Notes: a model not told the origin generated them from the sequence alone. A DNA stretch of 64,000 nucleotides from Niabella agricola (GCF_021538615.1 NZ_JAJHIZ010000003.1:1674001-1738000); one strand, 5' to 3'. Shown: positions 1 through 7,549, counted from the stretch's first letter. Made by a program: numbers and translations.

Positions 1-298
1 GGCTGGGGATGGTGAGCGAGCTTCCCATTTTTTCAAAGGGGTTGCACCGCTTTTTGCAAAAAGATTGCTCCGACCGCAGGGAGGAGGGATCTTTTTGCCC
101 TGCTACATATCTGACAGGTACCGAATTCCCGGACCAATACTAACAAAGGCAACAGGGCTGCATTGTGCAAACACCCTGCTGCCCTATTACAATCCTTACC
201 TGTACTTGGCCAGGTTCTCCATATCAACACGGACCTCCTTAGCCTCGTTGTCGTACCTGCTATAACAAAGGGATCTTACTGCCCTCCCAGGAAACACA
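1..298. other. Non-coding stretch downstream of parB-like gene
   Basis: No convincing gene is seen. The short open frames here have no recognisable protein features and overlap each other on both strands. A 10-bp perfect inverted repeat (GCAAAAAGAT at 56-65 and ATCTTTTTGC at 89-98) encloses a second short stem (CTCC/GGAG). It could fold in RNA of either strand. It lies about 200 bases past the parB-like stop codon, so it may be a terminator or structured 3' end. This is inference only. Confidence 0.5.
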
Positions 299-2101
299 TC
301 AGGCCGCCTTTCTCTGCAACCTTTTAATTTGTATCTTCAACTCTTTGATCCGCAGCTTCACATTACCCTGCCGTTTGGTGGCTTCCGCTTTTTGCTGCTC
401 CTCAATCTCTGCCACATTTATACCAGCTTCGTCCGCCATCCTGTAGAGACAGTAGGCGTCCATAAAACGTGACGTTTTGCTATCGCTGTTTCCCGTAATT
501 ATTGTCCGGACAAGAAAAGCAACCTGCTCATCTGTGAGGGCAGCCAGCTGATCAAAGAAATCAGCATTATTCTTTATGCCCTTCGGAAACAATACCTTTT
601 TCGTAGCCTCGCGGTTGGTGTAATTAAGCGCGAGATAAAGCACGTAGCGCAACCCAACTGTGTCCGCAGCTGTGAGACCAGCGGTCAATGTGCCTTCGCT
701 TATGCCCGCAGTAAAGGTTTCGTGAACTTTCGCCTGCACTCTTTCCCGGTCAATCTCCTTCTTGCGATCCTCACGGGTTTTGATCCGCTCGATCTCTCCG
801 TTCAGCAACTCTTCGGTGATCGTTCCTTCTTTTATGGCCTCCTGTACCTGCTTTGCTGTAACCTGGGTGGCTTCACGGTGGCATTCTTCCCTGAGTTCAG
901 GATTGAAATAAACGGGGGCTATTTCGTTGTTCTGAATCAATAGCGCTTTGGCTGTTGCTTCCAGCTTAACAAATTCCCGGTAAGCGGCAAGGTCTTCCCG
1001 GTACTCCTGTAGCGCCGCACTATACCTTTCGCGGGACAGCACCTGCCGGTCTCCTTCCTCGTAGGTATAACGCTCCCGGTTTGGCTTTTCTGGTTCTTTG
1101 GCGATTTTTACATCCCCTTTGTGGTACCGTGGTAGCTCCACCGCTTCCGGCAGCGAATCCAATAACACGGTCAAATCAGCATTCACATAGTTGCCCAGGA
1201 GGATCGCCGCAGGCTGCGCGCTTTCCAGCGCCGACCGTAAGTCACTTTCAGCACTCGCCATCCGTTTCGCCTCAAAGCAGGATGTATTGCTGCAAACGGC
1301 CTCTTTTGCCATATCGGGAAAGAGGGTCTTTAGGGTAGCCGAATTAAACGGGCACCCGGTGCAGGAACCCACATCCGGCACCAGCTTTTTATCGCGGGTA
1401 TTGAACGGCGCCTTTTTCAGGTCATACCTGTAGTGGCCGATGATGTACCGGAAGTTGCCGATGGAAAAATGCTTTTCCTCTTTCCAGTTGGCACAATGCT
1501 GTTCGAAAAAATGCTCCTGCGAATCCCTGGCAAGACTGCCTAACTCGATGGCTTCCTGTAAGGTGATCTTGTCTTCAACAAACAGCTCCTTCAGCGGGTC
1601 GATCAGTTCTGCCAGCTTTATCCGGTTATGAATAAAGGCCATCGACTTACCCAGCTTCTTTGAAATTTCTGCCAATGTCTTACCATCGTCCTGCAATTCA
1701 AAGATTGCTTCGGCTTCATTCAAGGGGTGCGGATTTTCCCTTTGCAGATTTTCCTGCAATCGGATTTCTTTGGCTACTTCGTCCGTAAGTGGGCGCACTC
1801 TTGCCGGCATCGTCTTAAGTCCGATACGCAATGCGGCCCGATACCGACGCTCGCCTACGATCAGCTCATACTTTTTTCCTCTCTGCCGGACGATGATCGG
1901 ATGCAGTATCTTTTCCTCCGACTCCGCAATCTGCTCTGCCAGTTCTTCAATCGCTTTTTCGCTGTAAAACTTGCGGTAGTTTTTTGGCGAGATCATAATT
2001 TTTGAAACAGGTATGTTGTAGACCTGTTCTTCTGCGGACGCTGGCTGCAATCCGCTTAAGTCAAGGGATTGCTGTTCTTCAACATTTACTGTTGTTTCCA
2101 T
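299..2101 (-). CDS. parB: ParB/RepB/Spo0J-family partition protein
   Basis: A 600-residue protein with a ParB N-terminal nuclease-like domain. The motif GERRYRAA is at residues 83-90, followed by the typical stretch RLQENLQRENPHPLNEAEA and an HTH region (LAEISKKLGKSMAFIHNRI). A cysteine cluster (CTGCPFN, then CSNTSC) after the HTH resembles the zinc-binding region of long ParB-like proteins of Bacteroidetes plasmids and ICEs. The C-terminal half is charged and probably coiled. In the family, ParB binds centromere-like sites for segregation or acts as a nuclease-type regulator. No ParA is in the window; it may lie further left. It is the last gene of a minus-strand maintenance block. The family assignment is strong, the role is inferred. 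Confidence 0.9.
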   Translation of the reverse strand: METTVNVEEQQSLDLSGLQPASAEEQVYNIPVSKIMISPKNYRKFYSEKAIEELAEQIAESEEKILHPIIVRQRGKKYELIVGERRYRAALRIGLKTMPARVRPLTDEVAKEIRLQENLQRENPHPLNEAEAIFELQDDGKTLAEISKKLGKSMAFIHNRIKLAELIDPLKELFVEDKITLQEAIELGSLARDSQEHFFEQHCANWKEEKHFSIGNFRYIIGHYRYDLKKAPFNTRDKKLVPDVGSCTGCPFNSATLKTLFPDMAKEAVCSNTSCFEAKRMASAESDLRSALESAQPAAILLGNYVNADLTVLLDSLPEAVELPRYHKGDVKIAKEPEKPNRERYTYEEGDRQVLSRERYSAALQEYREDLAAYREFVKLEATAKALLIQNNEIAPVYFNPELREECHREATQVTAKQVQEAIKEGTITEELLNGEIERIKTREDRKKEIDRERVQAKVHETFTAGISEGTLTAGLTAADTVGLRYVLYLALNYTNREATKKVLFPKGIKNNADFFDQLAALTDEQVAFLVRTIITGNSDSKTSRFMDAYCLYRMADEAGINVAEIEEQQKAEATKRQGNVKLRIKELKIQIKRLQRKAA

Positions 2102-2131
2102 AATTAAACAATTTATTAAGTGATAAAAAAA

Positions 2132-2506
2132 TTACCCGAAAAGGAGATGGATCATCGTGGCGAACTTCGGATTCGAATACCCGCCTGAATGGGCATAGAG
2201 CCGGAGGCAGTGGGCCGTAAACCATACCCGGAGCCGGTCGAACAGCTGCTCCGAAAACAGCTTGGCAGAACCAGCTATCAATCCATCGAAATGCCGGAGA
2301 TTTTCCCAGACTTTGTCTGCCTTGTTGAGCCAGGAATCAAAACTTAGATAAGGATCGTCCCAGGAGGCACGGTTCATCCGTACGTCTTCCCTGATCGTCC
2401 TGCATCGGTCAGTAATAAAAGCTACCAGGCCCGGTATCTCCGCGGGGAACAGCTCGAACAGCAGCTTTGCGCGCTGGATATCATCCAGCTGATCCAAAGG
2501 TTTCAT
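2132..2506 (-). CDS. Hypothetical protein, tandem paralogue A (124 aa)
   Basis: Function unknown. This 124-residue protein is clearly related to its upstream neighbour at 2536-2910, which has the same length. Shared features are an N-terminal region with RA-LLF-LFP-E-PG-F, a central W then FD-WL, and a C-terminal hydrophobic helix ending near LLF or ILF. No signal peptide is seen. The pair lies between the parB-like gene and other small ICE proteins, which suggests an accessory or anti-restriction type role, but nothing in the sequence proves this. Confidence 0.75.
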   Translation of the reverse strand: MKPLDQLDDIQRAKLLFELFPAEIPGLVAFITDRCRTIREDVRMNRASWDDPYLSFDSWLNKADKVWENLRHFDGLIAGSAKLFSEQLFDRLRVWFTAHCLRLYAHSGGYSNPKFATMIHLLFG

Positions 2507-2535
2507 AATATGAGTTTAAATAATGAATAGAAAGG

Positions 2536-2910
2536 TCATTCGAAAAGGATCCTTACCATCCAGGAGAACTTGTGATCGGGGTGTTTTCTATCTGTTACAT
2601 AAGTAATGAGGCAATAGGTTGAAAAAACGGCTAACTGCCCGGCGAAGAGCAATTCCGCATAAAAGTAACCGACGGTCCCCGACCGAATCCCCACCCTGGT
2701 CGTCCTGTTCCGGATTGCTTTGGCAATGCCCAGCCATTTGTCAAAAGCGAGCTCCGCGTTATCCCAGGCCTTTCCTATTTGCTCCCGATCCTCCATAACC
2801 GTGATGGCCATATTGCGGACAAATTCCGCAACACCGGGAGTCTCATCCGGAAACAAGTCAAACAGCAGCGCGGCGCGCTCCACATTGTTCAACACTTTCA
2901 ATGATTTCAT
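2536..2910 (-). CDS. Hypothetical protein, tandem paralogue B (124 aa)
   Basis: Function unknown. It is the second member of the tandem pair with 2132-2506: identical length and the same pattern (ERAALLFDLFPDETPG near the N terminus, AFDKWLGIAKA in the middle, a short C-terminal helix ending MVRILFE). The two copies have diverged strongly, so the duplication is old. Its ATG lies only about ten bases downstream of the U-run of a strong hairpin (2925-2948), so its expression may depend on read-through or on a promoter hidden in that region. Confidence 0.75.
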   Translation of the reverse strand: MKSLKVLNNVERAALLFDLFPDETPGVAEFVRNMAITVMEDREQIGKAWDNAELAFDKWLGIAKAIRNRTTRVGIRSGTVGYFYAELLFAGQLAVFSTYCLITYVTDRKHPDHKFSWMVRILFE

Positions 2911-2924
2911 AAAATGGCATTAAA

Positions 2925-2948
2925 AAAGGGCTGCAAGTGCAGCCCTTT
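2925..2948 (-). terminator. Intrinsic terminator or attenuator hairpin
   Basis: Perfect 10-bp stem AAAGGGCTGC / GCAGCCCTTT with a 4-base loop. On the minus strand it is followed by a run of T, the form of a rho-independent terminator. It lies between the small gene 2972-3172 and the start codon at 2910. Confidence 0.75.
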
Positions 2949-2971
2949 GATTAACTAAAAGGATTGTCTAC

Positions 2972-3172
2972 CTATCGGAAGTAGGCTCCGCTTTCTCTTA
3001 ACGGGTCGGTTCCCTCGCTAAGCCGCACTTCCGCTTTATACAGCCTGGCTAAACGTTCGGCGAAGTGGATGGCAGCCACGCGATCAGTAAACTTTCGTCT
3101 ATAAACCGGAACCCGTTCCCATGCCTCGCGATGATCCAGCGGATTGATCTGGAAATTGAATTGTATTTTCAT
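2972..3172 (-). CDS. Small hypothetical protein (66 aa)
   Basis: A 66-residue, basic and aromatic-rich protein with no signal peptide or recognisable domain. It begins MKIQFNFQINPLDHREAWER and contains a helix with many alanines and arginines (AAIHFAERLARLY). It sits in the minus-strand maintenance block between a paralogue pair and a DUF6908-like gene and is followed by a clear terminator, which supports it being a real gene. Function unknown. Confidence 0.6.
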   Translation of the reverse strand: MKIQFNFQINPLDHREAWERVPVYRRKFTDRVAAIHFAERLARLYKAEVRLSEGTDPLRESGAYFR

Positions 3173-3204
3173 AACTAAATACTATGAATTGAAAATATCT
3201 GTGT

Positions 3205-3699
3205 TTAGAAAGCTGTACACTCCTCGCAGCCGGTATCGTCCTCATCTAATTGCACAGGAGTATCCTGGGCGATGCGGTCAAGGTAACCATGCCGCACAAT
3301 ATTCTGCATCCAGCTTTCCGCAAAATCGACATGCCGGTTTTGCAGCTGTTCATCAAACGAAACAAACTCGTCATCGTTCATAACGCAATTGGCCTCATAC
3401 CGACCATCATGCCGGAGCGAGACAGGAATTACTATCAGCTGATCCATACCTCCCGACTTCTGGCGGTTGTCCACGACAGCAAAGAACATTGAAGGGTCTT
3501 CGACCACATGACCATCCTGTATAAAATGGTGACAAAGATGATACACTTCAGCCGGGCCATAGAGCGGCAGCCTTGCGTCATAGATGTTATCCAGGGCCAA
3601 AGGCAAATGCGGCTTATTAAAAACCTGCAGGCAGCCCCGCGTCATGGCGTCCATCAATGTGCCGAAAACAGCAGCGGCTTTTTCATTCAACTGTTTCAT
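3205..3699 (-). CDS. DUF6908-like protein, paralogue 1 (164 aa)
   Basis: Function unknown. It resembles a family of Bacteroidetes ICE proteins that I recall as DUF6908. The core has HLCHHFIQDGHVVEDPSMFF followed by AVVDNR and a C-terminal FVSFDEQLQNRH-FAESWMQNI motif. The neighbour at 3781-4266 has the same elements in the same order (FCHYRLQEGDLVQCPEMCF, AVIDDR, FVSWNVSLQREHTEFANDWLENI), so the two are tandem paralogues. The C terminus here ends with two cysteines (GCEECTAF) absent from the other copy. Both are preceded by the same small hairpin. Confidence 0.75.
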   Translation of the reverse strand: MKQLNEKAAAVFGTLMDAMTRGCLQVFNKPHLPLALDNIYDARLPLYGPAEVYHLCHHFIQDGHVVEDPSMFFAVVDNRQKSGGMDQLIVIPVSLRHDGRYEANCVMNDDEFVSFDEQLQNRHVDFAESWMQNIVRHGYLDRIAQDTPVQLDEDDTGCEECTAF

Positions 3700-3716
3700 A
3701 CTATTAATACGCAGCT

Positions 3717-3734
3717 AACCGGCTACGCGCGGTT
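3717..3734 (-). promoter_or_regulatory. Structured 5' leader hairpin, copy 1
   Basis: An 18-nt hairpin (stem AACCG/CGGTT, with an inner 2-bp stem possible) lies 17 bases upstream of the ATG at 3699. The equivalent hairpin precedes the paralogous gene at 4266 with a compensatory pair change (AACCA/TGGTT). Both are flanked by GCTAACC on one side and GGTTTTAACAA on the other in the plus-strand reading. This suggests a conserved RNA leader or an operator carried along with the duplication. Confidence 0.45.
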
Positions 3735-3780
3735 TTAACAAATAAAACATTAAAGAATACGGAGCTTAAAAGAATCGAGC

Positions 3781-4266
3781 CTAATCATCTTCCTTATCAT
3801 CGTCATGCGGGGCGTCGGTATTGCCTCTTGCCAATTGAGCAAGAAAGCCCTGTTGCCGGATATTCTCCAACCAATCATTAGCAAACTCTGTATGTTCCCT
3901 CTGCAAGGACACATTCCATGAAACGAACCGATCGCCTTCCTGCCTGATGCTCATCTCGTCGATGCCCATATCAGCCAACCGGTACATATACGGTACTATT
4001 ATGGCCGATGAATAGTCCTTCTTGTCCCTGCGATCATCTATTACCGCAAAGCACATTTCGGGACATTGGACCAGGTCGCCCTCCTGCAACCGATAATGGC
4101 AGAAGCTGTAAAGAACAGCCAGTCTATAAGGGTCCAGCTTCGCCTCGCCGATATGTTCTATCGTCAAAGACAAATACGGAGGATTGAAAATCTTTTGATA
4201 GCCATCTTCCACGCTATCAATCAGGGCACAGAATGTCCGTGTGCCAGATGCATCTAATCTGTACAT
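3781..4266 (-). CDS. DUF6908-like protein, paralogue 2 (161 aa)
   Basis: Function unknown. Tandem paralogue of 3205-3699: both share an N-terminal block about a dispersed loop (TFCALIDSVEDGYQKIFNPP), a central FCHY-LQEGD-V block and the C-terminal FANDWLENI-QQGFLAQLA segment. The tail is acidic (ends DDDKEDD), suggesting a DNA-mimic-like or protein-binding tail. It lies in the same minus-strand block as ParB, DUF3560 and J-domain proteins. No membrane segment or signal peptide is seen. Confidence 0.75.
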   Translation of the reverse strand: MYRLDASGTRTFCALIDSVEDGYQKIFNPPYLSLTIEHIGEAKLDPYRLAVLYSFCHYRLQEGDLVQCPEMCFAVIDDRRDKKDYSSAIIVPYMYRLADMGIDEMSIRQEGDRFVSWNVSLQREHTEFANDWLENIRQQGFLAQLARGNTDAPHDDDKEDD

Positions 4267-4284
4267 AGCTATATTTGCCCGGCT

Positions 4285-4302
4285 AACCAGCCGTGCATGG
4301 TT
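4285..4302 (-). promoter_or_regulatory. Structured 5' leader hairpin, copy 2
   Basis: Counterpart of the hairpin at 3717-3734, 18 bases upstream of the ATG at 4266. The stem is AACCA/TGGTT here and AACCG/CGGTT in the other copy, so one pair is changed on both sides. The loop keeps the positions that could form two further G-C pairs. Confidence 0.45.
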
Positions 4303-4368
4303 TTAACAATATATAATAAAAGGGAAAGATCGGCCTGAAAGGGCCGTTACAGGAGAAAAAGATAAAAG

Positions 4369-5166
4369 CTACTTTTCTTCGGCCCACATTTTCTTTAAAT
4401 CTGCAAGGGCGTATTTCGCGGCTCGGATACCGTTTGCGTTCAATTTACGTTGATGGGCATTTTCTGTGGGGCTATAGATAAACCGGGCGCGTTTTAGTAT
4501 TATGCGAATTTTTTCATCCGGCTTAGCATCAAACTTAAACTGTATGCGTCCAGCTTCTTTATTCTCCCGGAGTACGCCACCTTCAAACTTCACTTCCTGC
4601 GCCGGTCGCTGCTCCAATAATTCCATTTGTCTGATACGTTGCTTTACGCTACGGATCTTCGCGCCGTTATTAGTCAGGCCATAATACGGATAACCTATAC
4701 CCCTAACCCGATCGGGATTATTCAGCTCTTGCCATAGTTCCTCTGTTGCGTCGGGCAAATGCAGAAAAGCTTCTTTGTCCTTTTTTCGAATGCATCTGTT
4801 TGCTTCCTTCATGAACGACTGCTTTTGCTCCAGTTCAGCAAGCTTCTGCCGTAACTGCTCGAGTGCTGTAGGATCATCGCTGGATATGGAAGTATTGTTT
4901 TCTATGGCTTCTGCCTTCCGTTCATAATACTCCGCCTTCTTATCTGCCTCAACCGCTTTTCGCATTTTATCATCAATACGCTGCCGATACCTGCGATCCC
5001 GTTTTTCCGAATGGTGACCTACCAGGATCGGTTGTCCCATCGGAATAATCGAGGCCATGTCGTGCGCCTGATTATAGGCGCTGTCAGACAGCTTTCTATT
5101 CTTTGCCGCCTGTTTCTTTGCATTGTCGATGCGGTTTTGCTTCCGCTGCTCATAATTGTGTTTCAT
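4369..5166 (-). CDS. DUF3560 domain protein (265 aa)
   Basis: The N-terminal half has the features I know from DUF3560 proteins of Bacteroidetes mobile elements: a basic start, IPMGQPILVGHHSEKRDRRY at about residues 40-60, a coiled-coil region with AEYYERKAEAIENN, then ISSDDPTALEQLRQKLAELE. The rest is charged and contains a conserved-looking C-terminal basic section (NAHQRKLNANGIRAAKYALADL). It is cytoplasmic by appearance. The molecular role of the family is not known to me; it usually travels with conjugative and plasmid maintenance genes, as here. Confidence 0.85.
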   Translation of the reverse strand: MKHNYEQRKQNRIDNAKKQAAKNRKLSDSAYNQAHDMASIIPMGQPILVGHHSEKRDRRYRQRIDDKMRKAVEADKKAEYYERKAEAIENNTSISSDDPTALEQLRQKLAELEQKQSFMKEANRCIRKKDKEAFLHLPDATEELWQELNNPDRVRGIGYPYYGLTNNGAKIRSVKQRIRQMELLEQRPAQEVKFEGGVLRENKEAGRIQFKFDAKPDEKIRIILKRARFIYSPTENAHQRKLNANGIRAAKYALADLKKMWAEEK

Positions 5167-5198
5167 AATATAAAATTTAAGTTTAAAAAAGGCTTTGC

Positions 5199-5621
5199 TT
5201 ATCGTGATATATCCAGCTCGTCCGTATTTTCAAAAATGTGCGCAAAAATCGTCTCTATCTCTGTAACGGTTAATGTTCGCGCATAATCCATTTCTAAGTA
5301 CCTATCAGAAACAGCGACTGCCTCACCCTTAAAAGCCGTTGCGACAGGAATGCCTTGTACGCCTTCGTCAATCCAAAGGCTTATCCATAACCCGCTTCTG
5401 AATTGCTTACCTATAACAAGGATATCGTGGCTGGTCAGGCTCTCGCCTTCATACTTTTGAAAAATGTTTTCGTCCTCGAACCATATCCTTGCAAGACGAT
5501 TATAAGACAAGCCAAGCTGATCCATCGTCTCGGAGGCAAACAGCATAGGCGCCATTGGCCCGGTAACACATTCGTCTTCATATTTGAGAAGGCTATGTAC
5601 CTGAAATTGCAATGATTCCAT
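5199..5621 (-). CDS. Hypothetical protein (140 aa)
   Basis: Not recognised. I chose the ATG at 5621 (MESLQFQVHSLLKYEDECVT) rather than a TTG eight codons upstream. The protein is acidic and looks soluble and globular: LARIWFEDENIFQKYEGESL, then a beta-rich middle (ILVIGKQFRSGLWISLWIDE) and a C-terminal helix. It has no signal peptide. It sits between the DUF3560 gene and a J-domain gene in the same direction, so it is probably part of the same operon. Confidence 0.65.
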   Translation of the reverse strand: MESLQFQVHSLLKYEDECVTGPMAPMLFASETMDQLGLSYNRLARIWFEDENIFQKYEGESLTSHDILVIGKQFRSGLWISLWIDEGVQGIPVATAFKGEAVAVSDRYLEMDYARTLTVTEIETIFAHIFENTDELDISR

Positions 5622-5641
5622 AAAATCAATTTTTATTGTTA

Positions 5642-5959
5642 TCAATGAGTAAGCAGACTATAGGCCGCAAGGATTTTTTTGCTCATCTCTTCGGCTTCTG
5701 CTATCCGGTGTTGGTTATGATCGGGATGCCATTCGGCGATCAACCCGCGGAATGCCTTTTTGACATCAGCCTGTGAAGCATTGGGGCTTACACCCAATAT
5801 CTGGTATGGCGTCAACTCCTGTCCTTGCAGCACTTCTTCCGCTTCCTTCTTGCTGAATCGTTCCCGGAAAGCTTCCCGCCACTGCTTTGCATTGCCAAAA
5901 CCGCCTGATGTATCATAGGTCTTATAACCGTCCAGTATGCCTTTCTTTGCTTTTGCCAT
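5642..5959 (-). CDS. J-domain protein (105 aa)
   Basis: A small protein with a C-terminal J domain: LTPYQILGVSPNASQADVKKAF, then the invariant HPD tripeptide in EWHPDHN, then a final helix. J domains stimulate the ATPase of DnaK/Hsp70. The N-terminal 50 residues contain KQWREAFRERFSKKEAEEVL. A second, different J-domain gene lies at 6229-6720 with only a SWIM-finger gene between them. J proteins in plasmid and ICE maintenance blocks may recruit the host chaperone to replication or partition proteins; that part is inference. Confidence 0.85.
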   Translation of the reverse strand: MAKAKKGILDGYKTYDTSGGFGNAKQWREAFRERFSKKEAEEVLQGQELTPYQILGVSPNASQADVKKAFRGLIAEWHPDHNQHRIAEAEEMSKKILAAYSLLTH

Positions 5960-5961
5960 TG

Positions 5962-6204
5962 TTAATTAGTTATTATATAAGGTTCAAATGGAGTTTCCTT
6001 TCCGGGAAGGCCCATTGCTGCCAAATGTTTACAGGTACGATGTATCTTCCAGCCGGGACAGGAACAACCCCAGTGCTTTTTGGCCTTGTGCTGCGCAATC
6101 GTGTACAGCCGGTTTGAAGATTCGCTCCTGACCTGAAACCGGAACTGCCACTGATCGGTGTCAGGCAATGCTATATCTTTTGGGATTCTTAACGTTGGTA
6201 ACAT
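5962..6204 (-). CDS. SWIM zinc-finger protein (80 aa)
   Basis: An 80-residue protein whose C-terminal half carries a SWIM-type zinc motif, CxCx(n)CxH: WGCSCPGWKIHRTCKHLAAMG. SWIM fingers bind DNA or proteins and are common next to phage and ICE replication genes. The N-terminal half is a short beta-rich segment (QWQFRFQVRSESSNRLY). It lies between two J-domain genes with 2 and 24 bases to its neighbours, so the three are likely co-transcribed. Its partner is unknown. Confidence 0.8.
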   Translation of the reverse strand: MLPTLRIPKDIALPDTDQWQFRFQVRSESSNRLYTIAQHKAKKHWGCSCPGWKIHRTCKHLAAMGLPGKETPFEPYIITN

Positions 6205-6228
6205 AACCGTATATTTTAAAATGAATAA

Positions 6229-6720
6229 TTACTTATGCAACTGGCGGCGTTTTCCTGCTTTTGACCTGGAGCCCTTGACCTCTTCGGAGCCATACTTTGC
6301 CCTGATCTCATCAAGCGTTTTTTTGCTCCCCCGCCTTTGTTTCAGGTGAGCGCTCCGGTAATACCATGCCTCCTTCTTGTACGCGAAACGCAAACCCGCT
6401 TCGTCCAACTCAACATGAACAGGCTTCGTATCGCCGGTAACCCAAATCCATAAGCCTACCAGCTCAATCTTTATTCCGGGCAGGTTTATGATTTTTTCGA
6501 TCACGGTACGGTACTCTTCGGAGAAGCGCATTTCCTTATCCGAATCTTCCTGGGACAGATTGCCATCTTTGATCAGCTTGGCGGTTGCGTACGCATACTC
6601 TGTATTGATCGCCTGCATCGTTCGTACGTCGCCACCTCGGTCAGGATGATGTTCAAAAGCGAGTTTTCTGTACCTGGCCTTTACTTCATCCAGCGTTTTA
6701 CAATCATTGAAGAATTTCAT
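6229..6720 (-). CDS. J-domain protein with N-terminal J domain (163 aa)
   Basis: The J domain is at the N terminus (CKTLDEVKARYRKLAFEHHP with HPD, then RGGD and INTEYAYATAKL). The remaining 100 residues contain a tryptophan-rich section (IELVGLWIWVTGDTKPVHVE) and a basic tail (RGSKKTLDEIRAKYGSEE). This organisation, J domain plus a beta-rich effector part, is typical of phage and plasmid J proteins in Bacteroidetes. It is the first gene of the minus-strand maintenance block; a non-coding region of about 860 bases lies upstream. Confidence 0.85.
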   Translation of the reverse strand: MKFFNDCKTLDEVKARYRKLAFEHHPDRGGDVRTMQAINTEYAYATAKLIKDGNLSQEDSDKEMRFSEEYRTVIEKIINLPGIKIELVGLWIWVTGDTKPVHVELDEAGLRFAYKKEAWYYRSAHLKQRRGSKKTLDEIRAKYGSEEVKGSRSKAGKRRQLHK

Positions 6721-7424
6721 AAACCATATTTTTAAAATGAATAAAATCTGATGTGCGTTTCGATCTCGCTGATCTCATCAGTGCCGTATGCGTAACGGCA
6801 GACACACTTTTACACGGGTAGCGAACGGCCAGGACATGTCAACCGGCCCGCTGTCTCCGGGTGAAGCGCTTACTCGGCTATTTGCTTTTCAGGTAGCCAA
6901 TGTGCTCCGTTTTGTTCGCTAGCGGCGACTCGGCTACTAAGCCACCGGTCATTGCAGATTTGAAAGCTGACGGCATTGCCCTTTCAAATTGAGGCGAGGT
7001 CGATCAGGAGCTGTAGCCGCCAAGGTTTTTTAAAAAAAATACGACCCCTCCGGCCGCCCAATTTTTTTGTGGGGCGGCCCAAAGAGGGGTGGAGATTTTT
7101 TTTGAAAAACCCGTGGCCCGGCGCGCCCCTTAATGGGCGCCGGAGACCTTGGCGGCTACAGATCAGGATCGGACCTTTGCCGATTGTTTGAAGGGGTAAG
7201 GCCGGTCAGGTAGAACAAATCCTATGACCGTGGATCGTAGGCGGGTTGACTGGGAGCGGACAAACGGGTACTGGCTCACGAAGGGCATAGTCGATGTAGG
7301 AGCCACCCGGGGTGCGGGTTGTTGGCAGTACTATGCGTTCGTTTCCCCGAAAGGTGCAGTCTGTCGGATGCATTGGCACTTGCTATACATTCCCTCCCCT
7401 AACCGCGGAGACGAGAAGAGAAAT
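6721..7424. other. Non-coding region rich in inverted repeats
   Basis: About 700 bases with no convincing gene. It holds several hairpins: ATTTGAAAG/CTTTCAAAT around 6958-6989, and the nested palindromic block 7011-7161 described separately. The promoter of the maintenance block (first gene starts at 6720) must lie here, but I cannot point to a good -33/-7 pair. The short plus-strand frame at 7224-7463 runs into a terminator and does not look like a protein. Candidate roles are a replication or transfer origin, a partition site or a non-coding RNA. Confidence 0.5.
7011..7161. repeat. 151-bp palindrome-bounded element with internal hairpins
   Basis: Bounded by a perfect 16-bp inverted repeat (CTGTAGCCGCCAAGGT at 7011-7026, its complement at 7146-7161). 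Inside are two further strong hairpins: GGCCGCCC/GGGCGGCC with flanking ACCCCTC/GAGGGGT, and a GGCGC/GCGCC stem near 7120-7143, separated by long T and A runs. The octamer GATCAGGA occurs just outside on the left (7002-7009) and overlapping the right edge (7161-7168), like a target duplication. It could be a MITE-like element, a structured RNA or an origin; the sequence does not decide. Confidence 0.6.
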
Positions 7425-7430
7425 AAAAAA

Positions 7431-7452
7431 GCCGGCCTGAGAACAGACCGGC
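7431..7452 (-). terminator. Terminator of the RHS cassette
   Basis: Stem GCCGG/CCGGC with a 12-base loop. On the minus strand it is followed by TTTTTTATTT, the usual form of an intrinsic terminator. It ends the leftward transcript of the RHS toxin cassette that starts at about 17.87 kb. Confidence 0.75.
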
Positions 7453-7474
7453 GTAACATCTAATATCCTGCAAT

Positions 7475-7549
7475 CTAAACTGCTTTTTCTTTAGAATAAA
7501 GCTGAGATGTCAGAACCACTAACAATAGCGTTGAAAGTATCCTGCTCAT
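7475..7549 (-). CDS. Possible 24-aa hydrophobic peptide
   Basis: A tiny frame encodes a 24-residue peptide beginning MSRILSTLLLVVLTSQLYSK and ending with a few charged residues. It reads like an isolated signal peptide. It lies between the candidate immunity gene and the cassette terminator. It may be the remnant of a truncated immunity or lipoprotein gene, or a real small membrane peptide. Weak support: only position, hydrophobic pattern and stop-before-terminator arrangement. Confidence 0.25.
   Translation of the reverse strand: MSRILSTLLLVVLTSQLYSKEKAV

Noticed and set aside
7224..7463. Plus-strand frame of 79 codons in the intergenic region
   Set aside because: Runs through the terminator hairpin, lacks any domain or hydrophobic pattern, and is opposite to the surrounding operons.
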